The notes: a model not told the origin generated them from the sequence alone. A DNA stretch of 64,000 nucleotides from Steroidobacter denitrificans (GCF_001579945.1 NZ_CP011971.1:1266001-1330000), one strand, 5' to 3'. Positions 18,967-28,721 are shown, numbered from the stretch's first letter. Program-made: numbers and translations.

Positions 18967-19700
18967 GTGCCGTATCGTTGTGGGATCTACCGTCGATCAG
19001 GGCCGATGGGCCGGGCCACCGGATCGGCAGGACGGTCGGTGAACTCGAGGAGATCGAGCGGCGCGCCTTCGATGAAGCCTATGCCAAGGGCCACGAGGCG
19101 GGGCATGCGGCAGGACTGGCGGCGGGCACGGCGGCCGCGCAGCTACGGATGCAGCCGCGGCTCGCGGAGATCGAGCGCCAGGTCGAATCCCTGCAAGGAA
19201 TGTTGGCCTCCTTGTCGCGTCCGTTCCAGGAATTCGACCTGGAGGTGCAGGAGCAGCTCGTGCAGCTGGCGCTGAGCATCGCGCGACACCTGGTGCGCCG
19301 CGAGTTGCGCATCGAGCCCGCCCAGGTCATTGCGATCATTCGCGAAACGGTCGGTTTGCTGCCGGCCGCCGCTCGCGATGTGAGGGTGCACCTGCATCCC
19401 CAGGATGCGGCGCTGGTTCGCGAAAAGCTGGCGAGTCCCGGAGTCGAGCCCGCCTGGACATTGCTCGAGGATCCGGTGATGTCGCGCGGCGGATGCCGGG
19501 TGACCACCCAGACCGCACAGATCGATGCCCGCCTCGAGACCCGCATCCAGGCGGTGGCCGGCGCCTTGCTGGGCGGCGAGGAGCGCGAGGATGCCGCGCG
19601 GCCCATACGCGGCGCATCGCTCCATGCGGCGGCCGATGTGTCGCCCGGTGCGCCGCCCGGTGCGCCGGAGGATCCTTCTCGCCCGGCGGAGTCTTCATGA
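18963..19700 (+). CDS. fliH: FliH, flagellar ATPase regulator/stator
   Basis: FliH holds the FliI ATPase and docks it at the export gate. The 245-residue product has the long central helix ([32 protein letters not shown] with GxxxG-type spacing, about 30-65) and the conserved C-terminal domain ([20 protein letters not shown], then [11 protein letters not shown]). It overlaps fliG and fliI by 4 bp each (ATGA). The tail is disordered and Ala/Pro-rich. Confidence 0.93.
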   Translation: MSAVSLWDLPSIRADGPGHRIGRTVGELEEIERRAFDEAYAKGHEAGHAAGLAAGTAAAQLRMQPRLAEIERQVESLQGMLASLSRPFQEFDLEVQEQLVQLALSIARHLVRRELRIEPAQVIAIIRETVGLLPAAARDVRVHLHPQDAALVREKLASPGVEPAWTLLEDPVMSRGGCRVTTQTAQIDARLETRIQAVAGALLGGEEREDAARPIRGASLHAAADVSPGAPPGAPEDPSRPAESS

Positions 19701-21112
19701 ACGTCCCCGGTGCTCATGAACGCGGTCTCCATGAAGCCAGCCAGGCGCATTCGGCCGGCCCCGCGCAGTGGACGCGCCACCTGACGCGCTGCGCCGCTCT
19801 GTTGGAGCGTCTGCCGCCGCCGCCGGTCGAAGGGGTGCTGACCCGCATGGTGGGCCTGACCCTGGAGGCGGCCGGTTGCCAGGCCGCCGTCGGGGATCGC
19901 TGCGATGTGCTGGCCGGTGCGGGGGAGCGCATCGAGGCGGAAGTCGTGGGTTTCTCGGGAGACCGGCTGTATTTGATGCCCACCGGCGACATCCATGGAT
20001 TGAAGCCCAATGCGCGCGTGATTCCTCGCCTGGGAGCGGAAATGGCGGCCGTGGGACCGCAGCTGCTTGGCCGCATCGTCGATGGCGCGGGTACGCCGCT
20101 CGATGGGCTGGGTCCGCTGAGCTGTCCGGCGCGCGTCCGCCTTACCGGCGTGCCGATCAATCCGCTCTCGCGCCAGCCGATCGAGGAACCCCTGGATGTG
20201 GGCATCCGCTCCATCAATGCGCTGCTGACCGTGGGACGCGGGCAGCGTATCGGCTTGTTCGCCGGCAGCGGCGTCGGCAAGAGCGTGTTGCTGGGCATGA
20301 TGGCCCGTTACACCAGCGCCGATGTGATCGTGGTCGGACTGATCGGCGAGCGCGGCCGCGAGGTCAAGGAATTCGTGGAGCGCATCCTGGGACCGAAAGG
20401 ACTCGAGCGAGCGGTCGTCGTGGCGACGCCGGCCGACAATCCCCCGTTGATGCGCCTGCACGGCGCCTGGCGGGCCACGGCGATCGCGGAGTATTTTCGC
20501 GATCAAGGCAAGAACGTGCTGTTGATCATGGATTCCTTGACGCGTTTTGCCCAGGCGCAGCGCGAGATCGGCCTGGCCATCGGCGAAGCACCGGCGACCA
20601 AGGGTTATCCTCCATCGGTGTTCGCACGCCTGCCGCAGCTCGTCGAGCGGGCCGGCAACGGCGCCAGCGGCCATGGCTCGATCACCGCCTTCTATACGGT
20701 GTTGACCGAGGGCGACGATCAGCAGGATCCGATCGCGGACTCCGCGCGTGCGATCCTGGATGGGCATGTCGTCCTGTCGCGCCGCATCGCCGAGTCCGGC
20801 CAGTATCCGGCCATCGACATCGAAGCATCGATCAGCCGGGTCATGCACGACATCGTGCCCTCGCGGCACACCGCCATGGCGCGGCGCTTCAAACAGGCGC
20901 TGTCCCTGTTCCAGCAGAACCGCGACCTGATCGCGATCGGCGCCTACAACGCCGGCAGCGATCCGCGCATCGATGCCGCCATCGCGTTATGGCCGCAGAT
21001 GCAGCAGTTCCTGCGCCAGGATGTGGAAGACAGCGTGGACTTCGAGCGCAGCATTCAGGAACTGGCGGCACTCGTGGCAGAGACGGGCGAAACGAGCGGA
21101 GAGACGCAATGA
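19697..21112 (+). CDS. fliI: FliI, flagellum-specific ATPase
   Basis: FliI is the F1-beta-like ATPase that promotes export of rod, hook and filament proteins. The 471-residue product has Walker A AGSGVGKS (about 189-196), Walker B ([13 protein letters not shown]) and the [18 protein letters not shown] signature. The start at 19697 makes the ATGA overlap with fliH; the longer frame upstream is antisense-like, low-complexity sequence. Confidence 0.96.
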   Translation: MNVPGAHERGLHEASQAHSAGPAQWTRHLTRCAALLERLPPPPVEGVLTRMVGLTLEAAGCQAAVGDRCDVLAGAGERIEAEVVGFSGDRLYLMPTGDIHGLKPNARVIPRLGAEMAAVGPQLLGRIVDGAGTPLDGLGPLSCPARVRLTGVPINPLSRQPIEEPLDVGIRSINALLTVGRGQRIGLFAGSGVGKSVLLGMMARYTSADVIVVGLIGERGREVKEFVERILGPKGLERAVVVATPADNPPLMRLHGAWRATAIAEYFRDQGKNVLLIMDSLTRFAQAQREIGLAIGEAPATKGYPPSVFARLPQLVERAGNGASGHGSITAFYTVLTEGDDQQDPIADSARAILDGHVVLSRRIAESGQYPAIDIEASISRVMHDIVPSRHTAMARRFKQALSLFQQNRDLIAIGAYNAGSDPRIDAAIALWPQMQQFLRQDVEDSVDFERSIQELAALVAETGETSGETQ

Positions 21113-21149
21113 CCGGGCAGGGTCGAGGCGCGCCGCGGAGAGGGAGCGA

Positions 21150-21587
21150 ATGACTCGCGCGAAACGCCTGCAACCGGTCCGCAACCTGGTCGATGACGCA
21201 CAGCAGCGCCTAGCGCAGAGTCTGTCCGCCTGCGAGCAGCGCCTGCGTGAAAGCGAGTCCAGGCTGGAGGAACTGCGGCGCTACCGCAGTGAATACGAAA
21301 CTCATTTTTCACGGTGTGCCGGCAGCGGCATGGGCGTGACCGGTCTGCGTGACTACCAGGCGTTTCTGGCACGCCTCGGGCAGGCGATCGGGCAGCAGCA
21401 GGAGCTGGTCGGCCGTGCGGCGGCGCAGCGGGACGCCGAACGTACTCGTTGGCAGGAAGCAGCCAGGCGGGCAAAGGCCTTGGGGCATGTGCTCGAGCGC
21501 TGGCAGAGCGAGGAACGCCAGGCGCTGGACCGCCGCGAGCAGCGCGACAGCGATGAAAGAGCGCAACGAAAGGTGAATCGTTCATGA
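21150..21587 (+). CDS. fliJ: FliJ, flagellar export chaperone/ATPase stalk
   Basis: FliJ is the coiled-coil stalk in the FliI ring and an escort chaperone. The 145-residue product is almost wholly helical and charged (RNLVDDAQQRLAQSLSACEQRLRESESRLEELRRYRSEYE). The central GMGVTGLRDYQAFLARLGQAI segment is typical of gammaproteobacterial FliJ. The ATG at 21150 has GGGAG just upstream; it lies 37 bp after fliI, and its stop overlaps fliK as ATGA. Confidence 0.9.
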   Translation: MTRAKRLQPVRNLVDDAQQRLAQSLSACEQRLRESESRLEELRRYRSEYETHFSRCAGSGMGVTGLRDYQAFLARLGQAIGQQQELVGRAAAQRDAERTRWQEAARRAKALGHVLERWQSEERQALDRREQRDSDERAQRKVNRS

Positions 21588-22576
21588 GTGCAGACATTCC
21601 TGCCCTGCAGCCGGCCGCGCCCGCCAGGCCGAGCGGTTCCGCCGGTGCGGATGGCGCATCCTCGGGCTGCGGGCTATTCCAGCAAATGCTCGGCCAGATC
21701 GATGCCGGCGATGCTCCCGCCGGGGCGGCGCCTGAGCTGCCGGCCGAATTATCGAACGCCGAGGTGAAGCCCGGCGATCGGCAGCGCGCGGAGACGCTCG
21801 ACGAATTGGCGGACATGCTCGCCATGCTGCCGCCGCCGAATTTCCCGGACGGGGTGCCGGGCGAGGATTCCGGGAAAAATCCCGGCATCGACTCCCGCAT
21901 CGACCCCCGTATCGATTCCCGCATCGGCTCCGATATCCGCTCCGGCTCCGGCATAGGCTCCACCATCGGTTCCGGTATCAGCATGGGTACGGGCATGGTG
22001 AGCGGTATGCTCGCGGAGGCAAGGCAGTTGCTCGCCGTGCTGGAATCGGAGCCGGCCGACGCGCCGGCCGATGCCGTGGAATCCTTCGCGTCGGCCGGCG
22101 TCAGCGGCGAGGCCGCACCGGCACGCATCGCTCCGGGGAGCGATGCCCTGCCGGCGCGCACGGTGCACCAGAGCGTCGGCACCGCCGCCTGGGCCGACGA
22201 GATCGCCGCCCGCATGAACATGATGACGGAACAGGGCAGGCATACGGCATCCTTGCGCCTGTCACCCGAACACCTCGGTCCGCTGGAGATCCGTATCGCC
22301 ATACACGATGATCAGGCATCGGTGTGGTTCGGCGCGTCTCATCCCGATACGCGCGCTGCGCTGGAAGCGGCCATGCCGCGCCTGCGTGAAATGTTTGCTG
22401 CACAAGGCCTGTCGCTGGCCGATACGGGTGTCTTCCATGAAGCGCCGCGGCAACCGCAGGTGCCGGCATCGACGGGGCGCGGGCAGCCGCTCGCCGGCAT
22501 CGCTGCCGAGGATCCCGGCCGAAGCGTCGCGCTGCGCGTCCAGGTGCCGCTGGGTCTGCTCGATACCTACGCCTAG
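21584..22576 (+). CDS. fliK: FliK, hook-length control protein
   Basis: FliK measures hook length and switches export specificity through FlhB. The 330-residue product has a disordered N-terminal ruler part and the C-terminal Flg_hook domain (about 215-285, LRLSPEHLGPLEIRIAIHDD then AAMPRLREMFAAQGL). The middle (about 100-145) holds low-complexity repeats of the IDSRID/IGSGIG type. It is short for FliK. A second FliK-like gene lies at 39009-40250 on the minus strand. Confidence 0.88.
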   Translation: MSADIPALQPAAPARPSGSAGADGASSGCGLFQQMLGQIDAGDAPAGAAPELPAELSNAEVKPGDRQRAETLDELADMLAMLPPPNFPDGVPGEDSGKNPGIDSRIDPRIDSRIGSDIRSGSGIGSTIGSGISMGTGMVSGMLAEARQLLAVLESEPADAPADAVESFASAGVSGEAAPARIAPGSDALPARTVHQSVGTAAWADEIAARMNMMTEQGRHTASLRLSPEHLGPLEIRIAIHDDQASVWFGASHPDTRAALEAAMPRLREMFAAQGLSLADTGVFHEAPRQPQVPASTGRGQPLAGIAAEDPGRSVALRVQVPLGLLDTYA

Positions 22577-22748
22577 CCGTCTGCGTCCAATCTACGCCTG
22601 GCCGGAAGCCGTTCCGCCCGAGCTGCTGGGGCGTATCCATTCCCGATGAAGCCCGCCGGCCGTGCTGCAACACTCCCGCGCCAAGTTTTTGTCGCCTGCC
22701 GCCTCCGTGTCTTGAATCACAGTCTTTGTTTATTGATTTATTATTTAT

Positions 22749-22761
22749 AATCAATTGTTTA
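22749..22761 (+). promoter_or_regulatory. IHF-type site upstream of the fliL sigma-54 promoter
   Basis: AATCAATTGTTTA fits the IHF consensus WATCAANNNNTTR at every position and sits in an AT-rich island 19 bp upstream of the -24 element. IHF bending commonly helps sigma-54 activators reach the polymerase. Confidence 0.6.
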
Positions 22762-22779
22762 CGTAATATCGAGAAACCC

Positions 22780-22795
22780 TGGCACGAGGCTTGCT
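22780..22795 (+). promoter_or_regulatory. Sigma-54 promoter of the fliLMNOPQR-flhB operon
   Basis: TGGCACG, four bases, TTGCT is an exact match to the sigma-54 consensus with exact spacing. The predicted start is near 22806, 27 bases before fliL. Confidence 0.88.
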
Positions 22796-22832
22796 TTATT
22801 GCAGCCAGAGTTGTTTGTCGAGGTTTCATGTA

Positions 22833-23330
22833 ATGCCCGATGTTCCTCCCGCAGCCGAGGCCGAGGTTCCCGCTACGCGCAGATTCCGCTGGCCGCTGAT
22901 GGCGCTGATCGTGGTACTGCTGCTCGGTGCCGCTGGTGCCGGCGCGTATTTCCTGATGTCGCCTGCCGCGAACGCGCCGGGCCGTACCACCCGGGTCGTA
23001 CCGAAGGCACCCGCCATCTATATCAAGTTCGATCCGCCCTTGGTGGTCAATTTCGAGGCCAGGGGCATGACGCGCTATCTACAGGTCGGCATCGAAGTCA
23101 TGACGCGCGATCCCGTGACCGCCGACATGATCCGGCTCCATGACCCCCGGATGCGCAACGACCTGCTGATGCTGCTGAGCGGACAGGAATACGAGACGCT
23201 CAGCACGCGTACCGGCAAGGATCGGCTGCGCCGGGAGGCGCTGGAGGCGGTCACCGAGGTGATCGCCTCGGAGGGAGGGCATCCCGCCAAGGTCGAGCAG
23301 TTGTTTTTCACCAGCTTCGTCATGCAGTAA
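22833..23330 (+). CDS. fliL: FliL, flagellar basal-body-associated membrane protein
   Basis: FliL surrounds and supports the stator units. The 165-residue product has one N-terminal membrane helix (about 22-45, WPLMALIVVLLLGAAGAGAYFL) and a periplasmic stomatin-like domain ending in the conserved VEQLFFTSFVMQ. The ATG at 22833 is preferred over an upstream in-frame start (22791) because that start falls inside the sigma-54 promoter. CGAGG lies upstream. fliM begins 5 bp after the stop. Confidence 0.93.
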   Translation: MPDVPPAAEAEVPATRRFRWPLMALIVVLLLGAAGAGAYFLMSPAANAPGRTTRVVPKAPAIYIKFDPPLVVNFEARGMTRYLQVGIEVMTRDPVTADMIRLHDPRMRNDLLMLLSGQEYETLSTRTGKDRLRREALEAVTEVIASEGGHPAKVEQLFFTSFVMQ

Positions 23331-23335
23331 AGCTC

Positions 23336-24343
23336 ATGTCCGCCAACGACGTACTCAGCCAGGATGAAATCGACGCGCTGTTGCATGGCGTGGACAGCGG
23401 CGCGGTCGCCACGGAGCGCGAGCCTGCGCCGGGCGAGGCGCGCTCCTACGATTTTACCAACCAGGTACGCATCGTGCGCGGGCGCATGCCGACGCTCGAG
23501 ATGATCAATGAGCGATTCGCCCGTCTGTTCCGCATCAGCCTGTTCAATATGCTCCGGCGTACTCCCGAAGTCGCCGTGGCGCCCATCAAGATGCAGAAAT
23601 TCAGCGAGTATGTGCACTCCCTGCATGTACCGACCAGCCTCAACATGATCAGGATCCAGCCGCTGCGCGGCACCGGCCTGGTGGTGCTCGACCCGAAGTT
23701 CGTGTTCGCTGCGGTGGATAATTTCTTCGGCGGCAGCGGCCGTTTTGCCAAGATCGAAGGCCGGGAGTTCACGGCGACGGAGAGCCGCGTCATCCATATG
23801 CTGCTGCGTCACGTCTTCGCCGACATGAAGGAAGCCTGGTCGCATATCGCGTGCCTGGATATTGAATATCTGAATTCGGAGATCAATCCGCATTTCGCCA
23901 ACATCGCCAGCCCGACTGAAATCGTCGTCATCACGAGTTTCCATGTCGAGCTCGACGGCGGCGGCGGAGATATTCATATCACGATGCCGTACGCCATGAT
24001 CGAACCGCTGCGCGAACAACTCGATGCGGGCGTGGCGAGCGATCGCATCGAACATGATGAACGCTGGGCGCATGCGCTCAAGGAGGAGATCGAGGACGCG
24101 GAGGTGGAGCTGACGACGATCTTAGGCCGCGGCAGCGTCACCATGCAGCGGCTCATGGACATGAAGATCGGCGACATCCTGCCCTGTGATTTTACCGGAC
24201 GCGCAACGGTGATGGTCGAGGACGTGCCGGTATTCCGGGGGCCCTTCGGGGTTTCGCACGGCCAGCAGGCGGTGCAGATCACCGAGCGGGTGCTGCGCTC
24301 CAAGCCGAAAATTTTCGAACCCTTGCCGGCCGAACGGCCGTGA
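23336..24343 (+). CDS. fliM: FliM, flagellar switch protein
   Basis: FliM forms the middle of the C ring and binds CheY-P. The 335-residue product starts with the CheY-binding peptide (DVLSQDEIDALLHGV), followed by the CheC-like middle domain (about 45-230, with FARLFRISLFNMLRR and GRFAKIEGREFTATE) and the C-terminal SpoA domain (about 250-325). Length and order are typical. Confidence 0.97.
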   Translation: MSANDVLSQDEIDALLHGVDSGAVATEREPAPGEARSYDFTNQVRIVRGRMPTLEMINERFARLFRISLFNMLRRTPEVAVAPIKMQKFSEYVHSLHVPTSLNMIRIQPLRGTGLVVLDPKFVFAAVDNFFGGSGRFAKIEGREFTATESRVIHMLLRHVFADMKEAWSHIACLDIEYLNSEINPHFANIASPTEIVVITSFHVELDGGGGDIHITMPYAMIEPLREQLDAGVASDRIEHDERWAHALKEEIEDAEVELTTILGRGSVTMQRLMDMKIGDILPCDFTGRATVMVEDVPVFRGPFGVSHGQQAVQITERVLRSKPKIFEPLPAERP

Positions 24344-24469
24344 ACCCGAACGAGCCCATCCAGACGCTGAACTGAGCATGCCGCCCACGCTTCGCTTCAA
24401 TACCGTTTCGCATTACCGCTTCGCATCAGCACCGAATTGCAGCACACCGACAGAGCATCGAGACCCGTC

Positions 24470-24805
24470 ATGAGCACACCCGAAACGCAGGCCCGCGCCG
24501 CCGAATTCAGCGACCTCGAGGACAGCGGACTCAGCGAGTCCCGCGAGGTCAACCTCGAAGTCATCCTGGATGTCCCGGTCACCTTGTCGATGGAAGTGGG
24601 GCGCACGCGCATCCCGATTCGCAATCTGCTGCAGCTCAACCAAGGATCGGTGGTGGAACTGGATCGCGCCGCCGGCGAGCCCTTGGACGTTTTCGTCAAC
24701 GGCACCCTGGTGGCCCACGGCGAGGTGGTGGTCGTGAATGAGAAGTTCGGCATACGTCTGACGGACGTGATTTCGCCTGCCGAACGCATCAGAAAGCTGA
24801 AGTAG
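24470..24805 (+). CDS. fliN: FliN, flagellar switch protein
   Basis: FliN forms the base of the C ring and binds FliH. The 111-residue product has the SpoA domain (about 28-105, LEVILDVPVTLSMEVGRTRIPIRNLLQLNQGSVVELDR ... FGIRLTDVIS). The ATG at 24470 is preferred to an upstream TTG at 24437, which would add 11 residues. It lies 126 bp after fliM, a larger gap than usual for this operon; no promoter is visible there. Confidence 0.93.
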   Translation: MSTPETQARAAEFSDLEDSGLSESREVNLEVILDVPVTLSMEVGRTRIPIRNLLQLNQGSVVELDRAAGEPLDVFVNGTLVAHGEVVVVNEKFGIRLTDVISPAERIRKLK

Positions 24806-24813
24806 GCGCCGCC

Positions 24814-25374
24814 ATGTCCATTGAGCGCCGCAAGGCGGCGTGGCCGCTTGCCGGACGATACTTGCGGATTCTTCGGTTCTTGGCGTATCGCCCTGCGATG
24901 GTGCTGGCGGCGTGCGCCGGCGGTGGTATGGCGCACATAGCCGCTGCCGCCGAACAGCGCTTCGCCGTCCCGCAGGCACCGGTGCCGGCGGCCGTCGACG
25001 GAGCCGCCAACCTGGTGCAGGTGACGGCGTCGCTGGCGCTGGTGCTGGCCGCGGTATTCGCGGCCGCATGGCTGCTGCGACGGCTGCGCGGCTTCGGCCG
25101 GCCGGGCGCAGAGGCGATCGAGATCGTGGCCGACGCCGCGGTCGGCACCAAGGAGCGCGCCGTGCTGGTGCAGGTAGGCAAGCAGCAAATGCTGCTGGGG
25201 GTGGCGCCGGGGCGCGTGAACCTGCTGCATGTGCTCGAGGAGCCCGTGCCGATAAAACCGAAACGCCACAGCACCAGGGTGTCCGGAGACATTGGCGATA
25301 CCGAGAGCGCGACAGCGGAGCGCGCGATACGCTCGGAGTTCAAGGCCATCCTGAAGCGGAGTCTCGGTCGATGA
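24814..25374 (+). CDS. fliO: FliO, export-gate assembly protein
   Basis: FliO helps assemble the FliP ring of the export gate. The 186-residue product has an N-terminal hydrophobic stretch (about 26-46), a membrane helix (about 68-90, [25 protein letters not shown]) and the conserved cytoplasmic part ([23 protein letters not shown] pattern). The stop overlaps the fliP start as ATGA. FliO is poorly conserved, but position and topology agree. Confidence 0.9.
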   Translation: MSIERRKAAWPLAGRYLRILRFLAYRPAMVLAACAGGGMAHIAAAAEQRFAVPQAPVPAAVDGAANLVQVTASLALVLAAVFAAAWLLRRLRGFGRPGAEAIEIVADAAVGTKERAVLVQVGKQQMLLGVAPGRVNLLHVLEEPVPIKPKRHSTRVSGDIGDTESATAERAIRSEFKAILKRSLGR

Positions 25375-26273
25375 GGACGCCCGTGAGCCAGCCCCTGAGC
25401 CAGCCGGCGAGCCAGCTTGTGAGACCGTTCGTGAGAGGGCCCTTGAGAGGGCCATTGAGAGGGATTGCGCGGCGGATCGCAGGGCCGGCGCCGCGGCCGC
25501 CCGGCGGGATTCGCGCGGCGCGCGGCGGACGTTTGCGTTACCTCATGCCGGCGGCCGCGATGGCGGCAATGCTGCTGCCGCAAATAGTGGTCGCTGCCGG
25601 GATCCCGGTAGTGACCGTCTCGGGCGCGCCGGATGGAGGGCAGCAATATTCGCTCACCCTGCAGATTTTGATCCTGATGACGGCGGTGACCTTGCTGCCG
25701 AGCATCGTGCTCATGATGACGGCCTTCACACGCATCATCATCGTCCTGGCGATTTTGCGCCAGGCGCTGGGCGCCGGTCAGGCGCCCCCGAATCAGGTGC
25801 TCATCGGCCTGGCGTTGTTCCTGACCTTGTTCGTGATGGGCCCGGTGGCGGACCGCATCAATACCGGTGCGCTGCAGCCCTACATGGCCGGCACGATGGA
25901 TGCGGCGGCGGCGCTGGAGCAGGGCGCGCAGCCCCTGAAGCAGTTCATGCTGGATCAGACGCGCGAAAGCGATATCGCGACATTCGTGAGAATCTCCCGC
26001 GGACAGGGCTTCGAGAAACCCGAGGACGTGCCGATGCGCATCCTGGTGCCGGCATTCGCCACCAGCGAGCTCAAGACTGCATTCCAGATCGGCTTCATGG
26101 TTTTCATTCCCTTCGTGATCATCGATCTGGTGGTGGCCAGCGTACTGATGTCGATGGGCATGATGATGCTGTCTCCCGTGCTGATCTCGATGCCCTTCAA
26201 GATCATGCTGTTCGTGCTGGTGGACGGCTGGAGCCTGATCATGGGCACCCTTGCCGGAAGCTTCTATACATGA
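25371..26273 (+). CDS. fliP: FliP, export-gate protein, with possible long N-terminal extension
   Basis: FliP with FliQ and FliR forms the core channel of the export gate. The protein from about residue 59 on is typical: a signal-peptide-like segment ([21 protein letters not shown]), [43 protein letters not shown], and membrane helices to the end. The ATG at 25371 overlaps fliO and gives 300 residues, including 58 basic, repetitive residues ([11 protein letters not shown]). A start at 25545 gives the usual 242 residues but lacks a Shine-Dalgarno. The operonic overlap favours the long form; homology favours the short one. Confidence 0.92.
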   Translation: MRTPVSQPLSQPASQLVRPFVRGPLRGPLRGIARRIAGPAPRPPGGIRAARGGRLRYLMPAAAMAAMLLPQIVVAAGIPVVTVSGAPDGGQQYSLTLQILILMTAVTLLPSIVLMMTAFTRIIIVLAILRQALGAGQAPPNQVLIGLALFLTLFVMGPVADRINTGALQPYMAGTMDAAAALEQGAQPLKQFMLDQTRESDIATFVRISRGQGFEKPEDVPMRILVPAFATSELKTAFQIGFMVFIPFVIIDLVVASVLMSMGMMMLSPVLISMPFKIMLFVLVDGWSLIMGTLAGSFYT

Positions 26274-26283
26274 GGCCTGCGAC

Positions 26284-26553
26284 ATGACTCCCGAACTCGT
26301 CATGACCATCGGCCAGCGCGCCTTGGAGATCACGGTCCTGCTGGCGGCGCCGCTGCTGCTTACCGCGCTTGGCATCGGCCTGCTGGTCGGCGTGTTCCAG
26401 GCGGCGACGCAGATCAACGAGATGACCTTGTCGTTCATTCCCAAGTTGATCGGCATGGCCGTGATGATGCTGGTCGCCGGCCCGTGGATGCTGAAATTGA
26501 TCGTGGGCTATACGCGCGAGCTGTTCGAGAGCATTCCGGGGTTGATCGGCTGA
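26284..26553 (+). CDS. fliQ: FliQ, export-gate protein
   Basis: The 89-residue product has two membrane helices (about 17-37 and 50-73) and the family motif VGVFQAATQINEMTLSFIPK. It is part of the FliPQR core channel. The start at 26284 follows fliP by 10 bp; its stop shares one base with the fliR start (TGATG). Confidence 0.96.
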   Translation: MTPELVMTIGQRALEITVLLAAPLLLTALGIGLLVGVFQAATQINEMTLSFIPKLIGMAVMMLVAGPWMLKLIVGYTRELFESIPGLIG

Positions 26554-27329
26554 TGCTGCAGCTTGCCAGCGGACAGCTGGAGGAGTGGCTGTCGCAGTAT
26601 CTCTGGCCGTTCATTCGCATCGGTGCCTGCTTCATGACGGCGCCGGTTTTCGGCGCGCGTTTCGTGTCGCCGCGCGTGCGACTGCTGCTGGCCGGCGCAG
26701 TGACCCTGATCGTGGCGCCGCTCGTGCCGCCTCCCCTGGCGGTACCGTTCTCCATCGCAGGCTTCATGATCACGATCCAGCAGGTTCTCATCGGTGTGGC
26801 CATGGGTTTCGCCCTGCAGCTGATCTTCGATGCCCTGACCTTGGGAGGACAGCTGTTGTCGAACACCATGGGCCTGGGTTTCGCGTTCAACGTCGATCCA
26901 CTGCGGGGTACCAATACGCCGGTCGTCGGACAGCTGTACATGCTGTTGGCGACCTTGGTATTTCTGGCCTTGAACGGACATCTGGCCTTGATCGAAATCC
27001 TGGCCCAGGGGTTCACGACCTTGCCGGTCGGCACGGACGGATTCGGCGGCTCCTCGGCCTGGCTTCTCGCCGCCTGGGGCAGCCAGCTGTTCGCCGGGGC
27101 GCTGGCGGTCGCTCTACCGGGAATGGCGGCGCTGCTGGTCACGAATCTCGCTTTCGGCGTCATGAGCCGGGCCGCGCCGACCTTGAACCTGTTCGCCGTC
27201 GGCTTTCCGGTGACCTTGATCTCCGGCCTGCTGATCATCTACGTGGGCTTGCCCTCGGTGCTGACGGGGTTTGCCGGATCGCTCGAAGGCGTATTCGCGC
27301 TGTTGCGCAGTCTGTCAGGCGCGGAGTGA
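26553..27329 (+). CDS. fliR: FliR, export-gate protein
   Basis: The 258-residue product is a multi-pass membrane protein with the FliR pattern (FIRIGACFMTAPVFGARFVSPRVRLLLAGAVTLIVAP near the N-terminus, then GFALQLIFDALTLGGQLLSNTMGLGFA). It completes the FliPQR channel. The start at 26553 overlaps fliQ by one base; the longer frame upstream is out of frame with fliQ and not needed. Confidence 0.96.
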   Translation: MLQLASGQLEEWLSQYLWPFIRIGACFMTAPVFGARFVSPRVRLLLAGAVTLIVAPLVPPPLAVPFSIAGFMITIQQVLIGVAMGFALQLIFDALTLGGQLLSNTMGLGFAFNVDPLRGTNTPVVGQLYMLLATLVFLALNGHLALIEILAQGFTTLPVGTDGFGGSSAWLLAAWGSQLFAGALAVALPGMAALLVTNLAFGVMSRAAPTLNLFAVGFPVTLISGLLIIYVGLPSVLTGFAGSLEGVFALLRSLSGAE

Positions 27330-27333
27330 GCGC

Positions 27334-28446
27334 ATGGCCGAGGACAGCGCACAGGAACGTACCGAACAAGCAACACCCAAGCGCCGGGAGGATGCCCGGC
27401 GCAAAGGGCAGGTGCCTCGTTCCCGCGACCTGAATTCAGCGGCCGTGACCCTGGCCGTCGGCGCGGCGATGTACCTGCTGGGATCGCAGATCGCCGGCCG
27501 CCTTTCAGGCCTGATGCAGCGAGGGTTTTCGCTATCGCGCGAGCAGGCCACCGACCTGTCCTATCTTTTGCCTGCATTGGGAAATGCGGCGGGCGAGGGC
27601 CTGCGCGCCTGCGCGCCGGTGCTGGCGGTGGCCCTGCTGGCGGCATTGCTCGCCCCCATGGTGTTGGGCGGTTGGAATTTCAGCCGCCAGGCGCTGGCGC
27701 CGCAATTCAAGCGCCTGAATCCGCTGGAAGGCATTAAGCGCATGTTCTCGGTGCGCGCGCTGGTGGAACTCGCCAAGGCCCTGGCGAAGTTCGGCATAGT
27801 GGCGCTGGTGGCGGCGCTGGTGCTTTGGAACGAGGCGCCGACCTTGATGGCGCTGGGCCGCGAGCCTCTCACTCAGGCGATCGGCCATGCCTTGACGCTG
27901 GCGGGACAGGCGTTGCTGGCGACCACCGGCGGACTGTTGATCATCGCAGGGTTCGATGTGCCCTATCAGCTGTGGCAGCACGCCAAGCAGTTGCGCATGA
28001 GCCGCCAGGAAATCCGTGAGGAACATAAGGAAAGCGAGGGTTCCCCGGAAATCAAGAGCCGCATCCGCCAGCTGCAGCAGCAGATCGCCAGCCAGCGCAT
28101 GATGCAGGAGATTCCCACCGCGGATGTGGTGGTGACCAACCCGACCCATTTCGCCGTGGCGCTGCGTTACGATGAAAAGCGCATGCGCGCGCCGGTCGTC
28201 GTCGCCAAGGGCGCCGACCTGATCGCCGCCCGGATCCGTGAACTGGCGGCCGAGCACGGCGTGCCGTTGTTCGAAGCGCCGCCGCTGGCTCGGGCGCTGC
28301 ATCGCAGCGTCGATATCGGTGCGGAGGTGCCGTCATCTTTGTATGTAGCGGTCGCACAGGTGCTGAGCTACGTGTTCCAGCTGCGCGTGGCCCGGCGCGC
28401 CGGCATGCCGCCGCCGCCGCGTCCGGTGGTGAAGGTCGAGGAATAG
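27334..28446 (+). CDS. flhB: FlhB, export-gate switch protein
   Basis: FlhB switches export from rod/hook to filament substrates after self-cleavage. The 370-residue product starts MAEDSAQERTEQATPKRREDARRKGQVPRS. It has four membrane helices (about 30-210) and a cytoplasmic domain with the autocleavage motif NPTH (Asn269-His272, in VVTNPTHFAVALRYD). A stand-alone homologue of the fragment after this cleavage site lies at 38740-39012. Confidence 0.97.
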   Translation: MAEDSAQERTEQATPKRREDARRKGQVPRSRDLNSAAVTLAVGAAMYLLGSQIAGRLSGLMQRGFSLSREQATDLSYLLPALGNAAGEGLRACAPVLAVALLAALLAPMVLGGWNFSRQALAPQFKRLNPLEGIKRMFSVRALVELAKALAKFGIVALVAALVLWNEAPTLMALGREPLTQAIGHALTLAGQALLATTGGLLIIAGFDVPYQLWQHAKQLRMSRQEIREEHKESEGSPEIKSRIRQLQQQIASQRMMQEIPTADVVVTNPTHFAVALRYDEKRMRAPVVVAKGADLIAARIRELAAEHGVPLFEAPPLARALHRSVDIGAEVPSSLYVAVAQVLSYVFQLRVARRAGMPPPPRPVVKVEE

Positions 28447-28489
28447 GGCCGGCCCCGCCCCAGATCTTGCCGGCAGCGTATCGAGGGGC

Positions 28490-28564
28490 GGCTCCCACCC
28501 ATGACCTTCCGCCCGCGATGCATCAAGAGAATGCACCGCGGGCGGAAGGTCATGGGTGGGAGCC
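28490..28564. repeat. Long perfect hairpin (28-bp arms) between flhB and flhA
   Basis: Arms 28490-28517 and 28537-28564 are exact reverse complements. After one mismatch, TGCAT/ATGCA continues the stem to a seven-base loop. The outer GTGGGAGC sequence resembles REP-type palindromes of gammaproteobacteria. Core and loop resemble the hairpin at 4723-4797. It may separate the fliL-flhB and flhA transcripts. Confidence 0.88.
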
Positions 28565-28705
28565 CAGACCCCGGAATGGTGTCCATCATCGGCCGGAACG
28601 CGCAATCGGGAGTGGGGCTGCGGGTAGGGACGGAGTGGGGGTGGGAACGGCCTGAAACGGCATTCCTTCACACTTTGAAGACTTGGCGCCCGCCGGCATC
28701 GCCGC

Positions 28706-28721
28706 TGGCTCGGGAGTTGCA
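28706..28721 (+). promoter_or_regulatory. Sigma-54 promoter of flhA
   Basis: TGGCTCG, four bases, TTGCA: one mismatch to the -24 box and exact spacing. It lies 66 bases before the chosen flhA start. Confidence 0.75.

Noticed and set aside
22791-22832. Upstream in-frame start for fliL
   Set aside because: It would lie inside the -12 region of the sigma-54 promoter and before the predicted transcript start.
28467-28655. Small ORFs over the flhB-flhA hairpin
   Set aside because: They are created by the palindrome itself and lack start signals.
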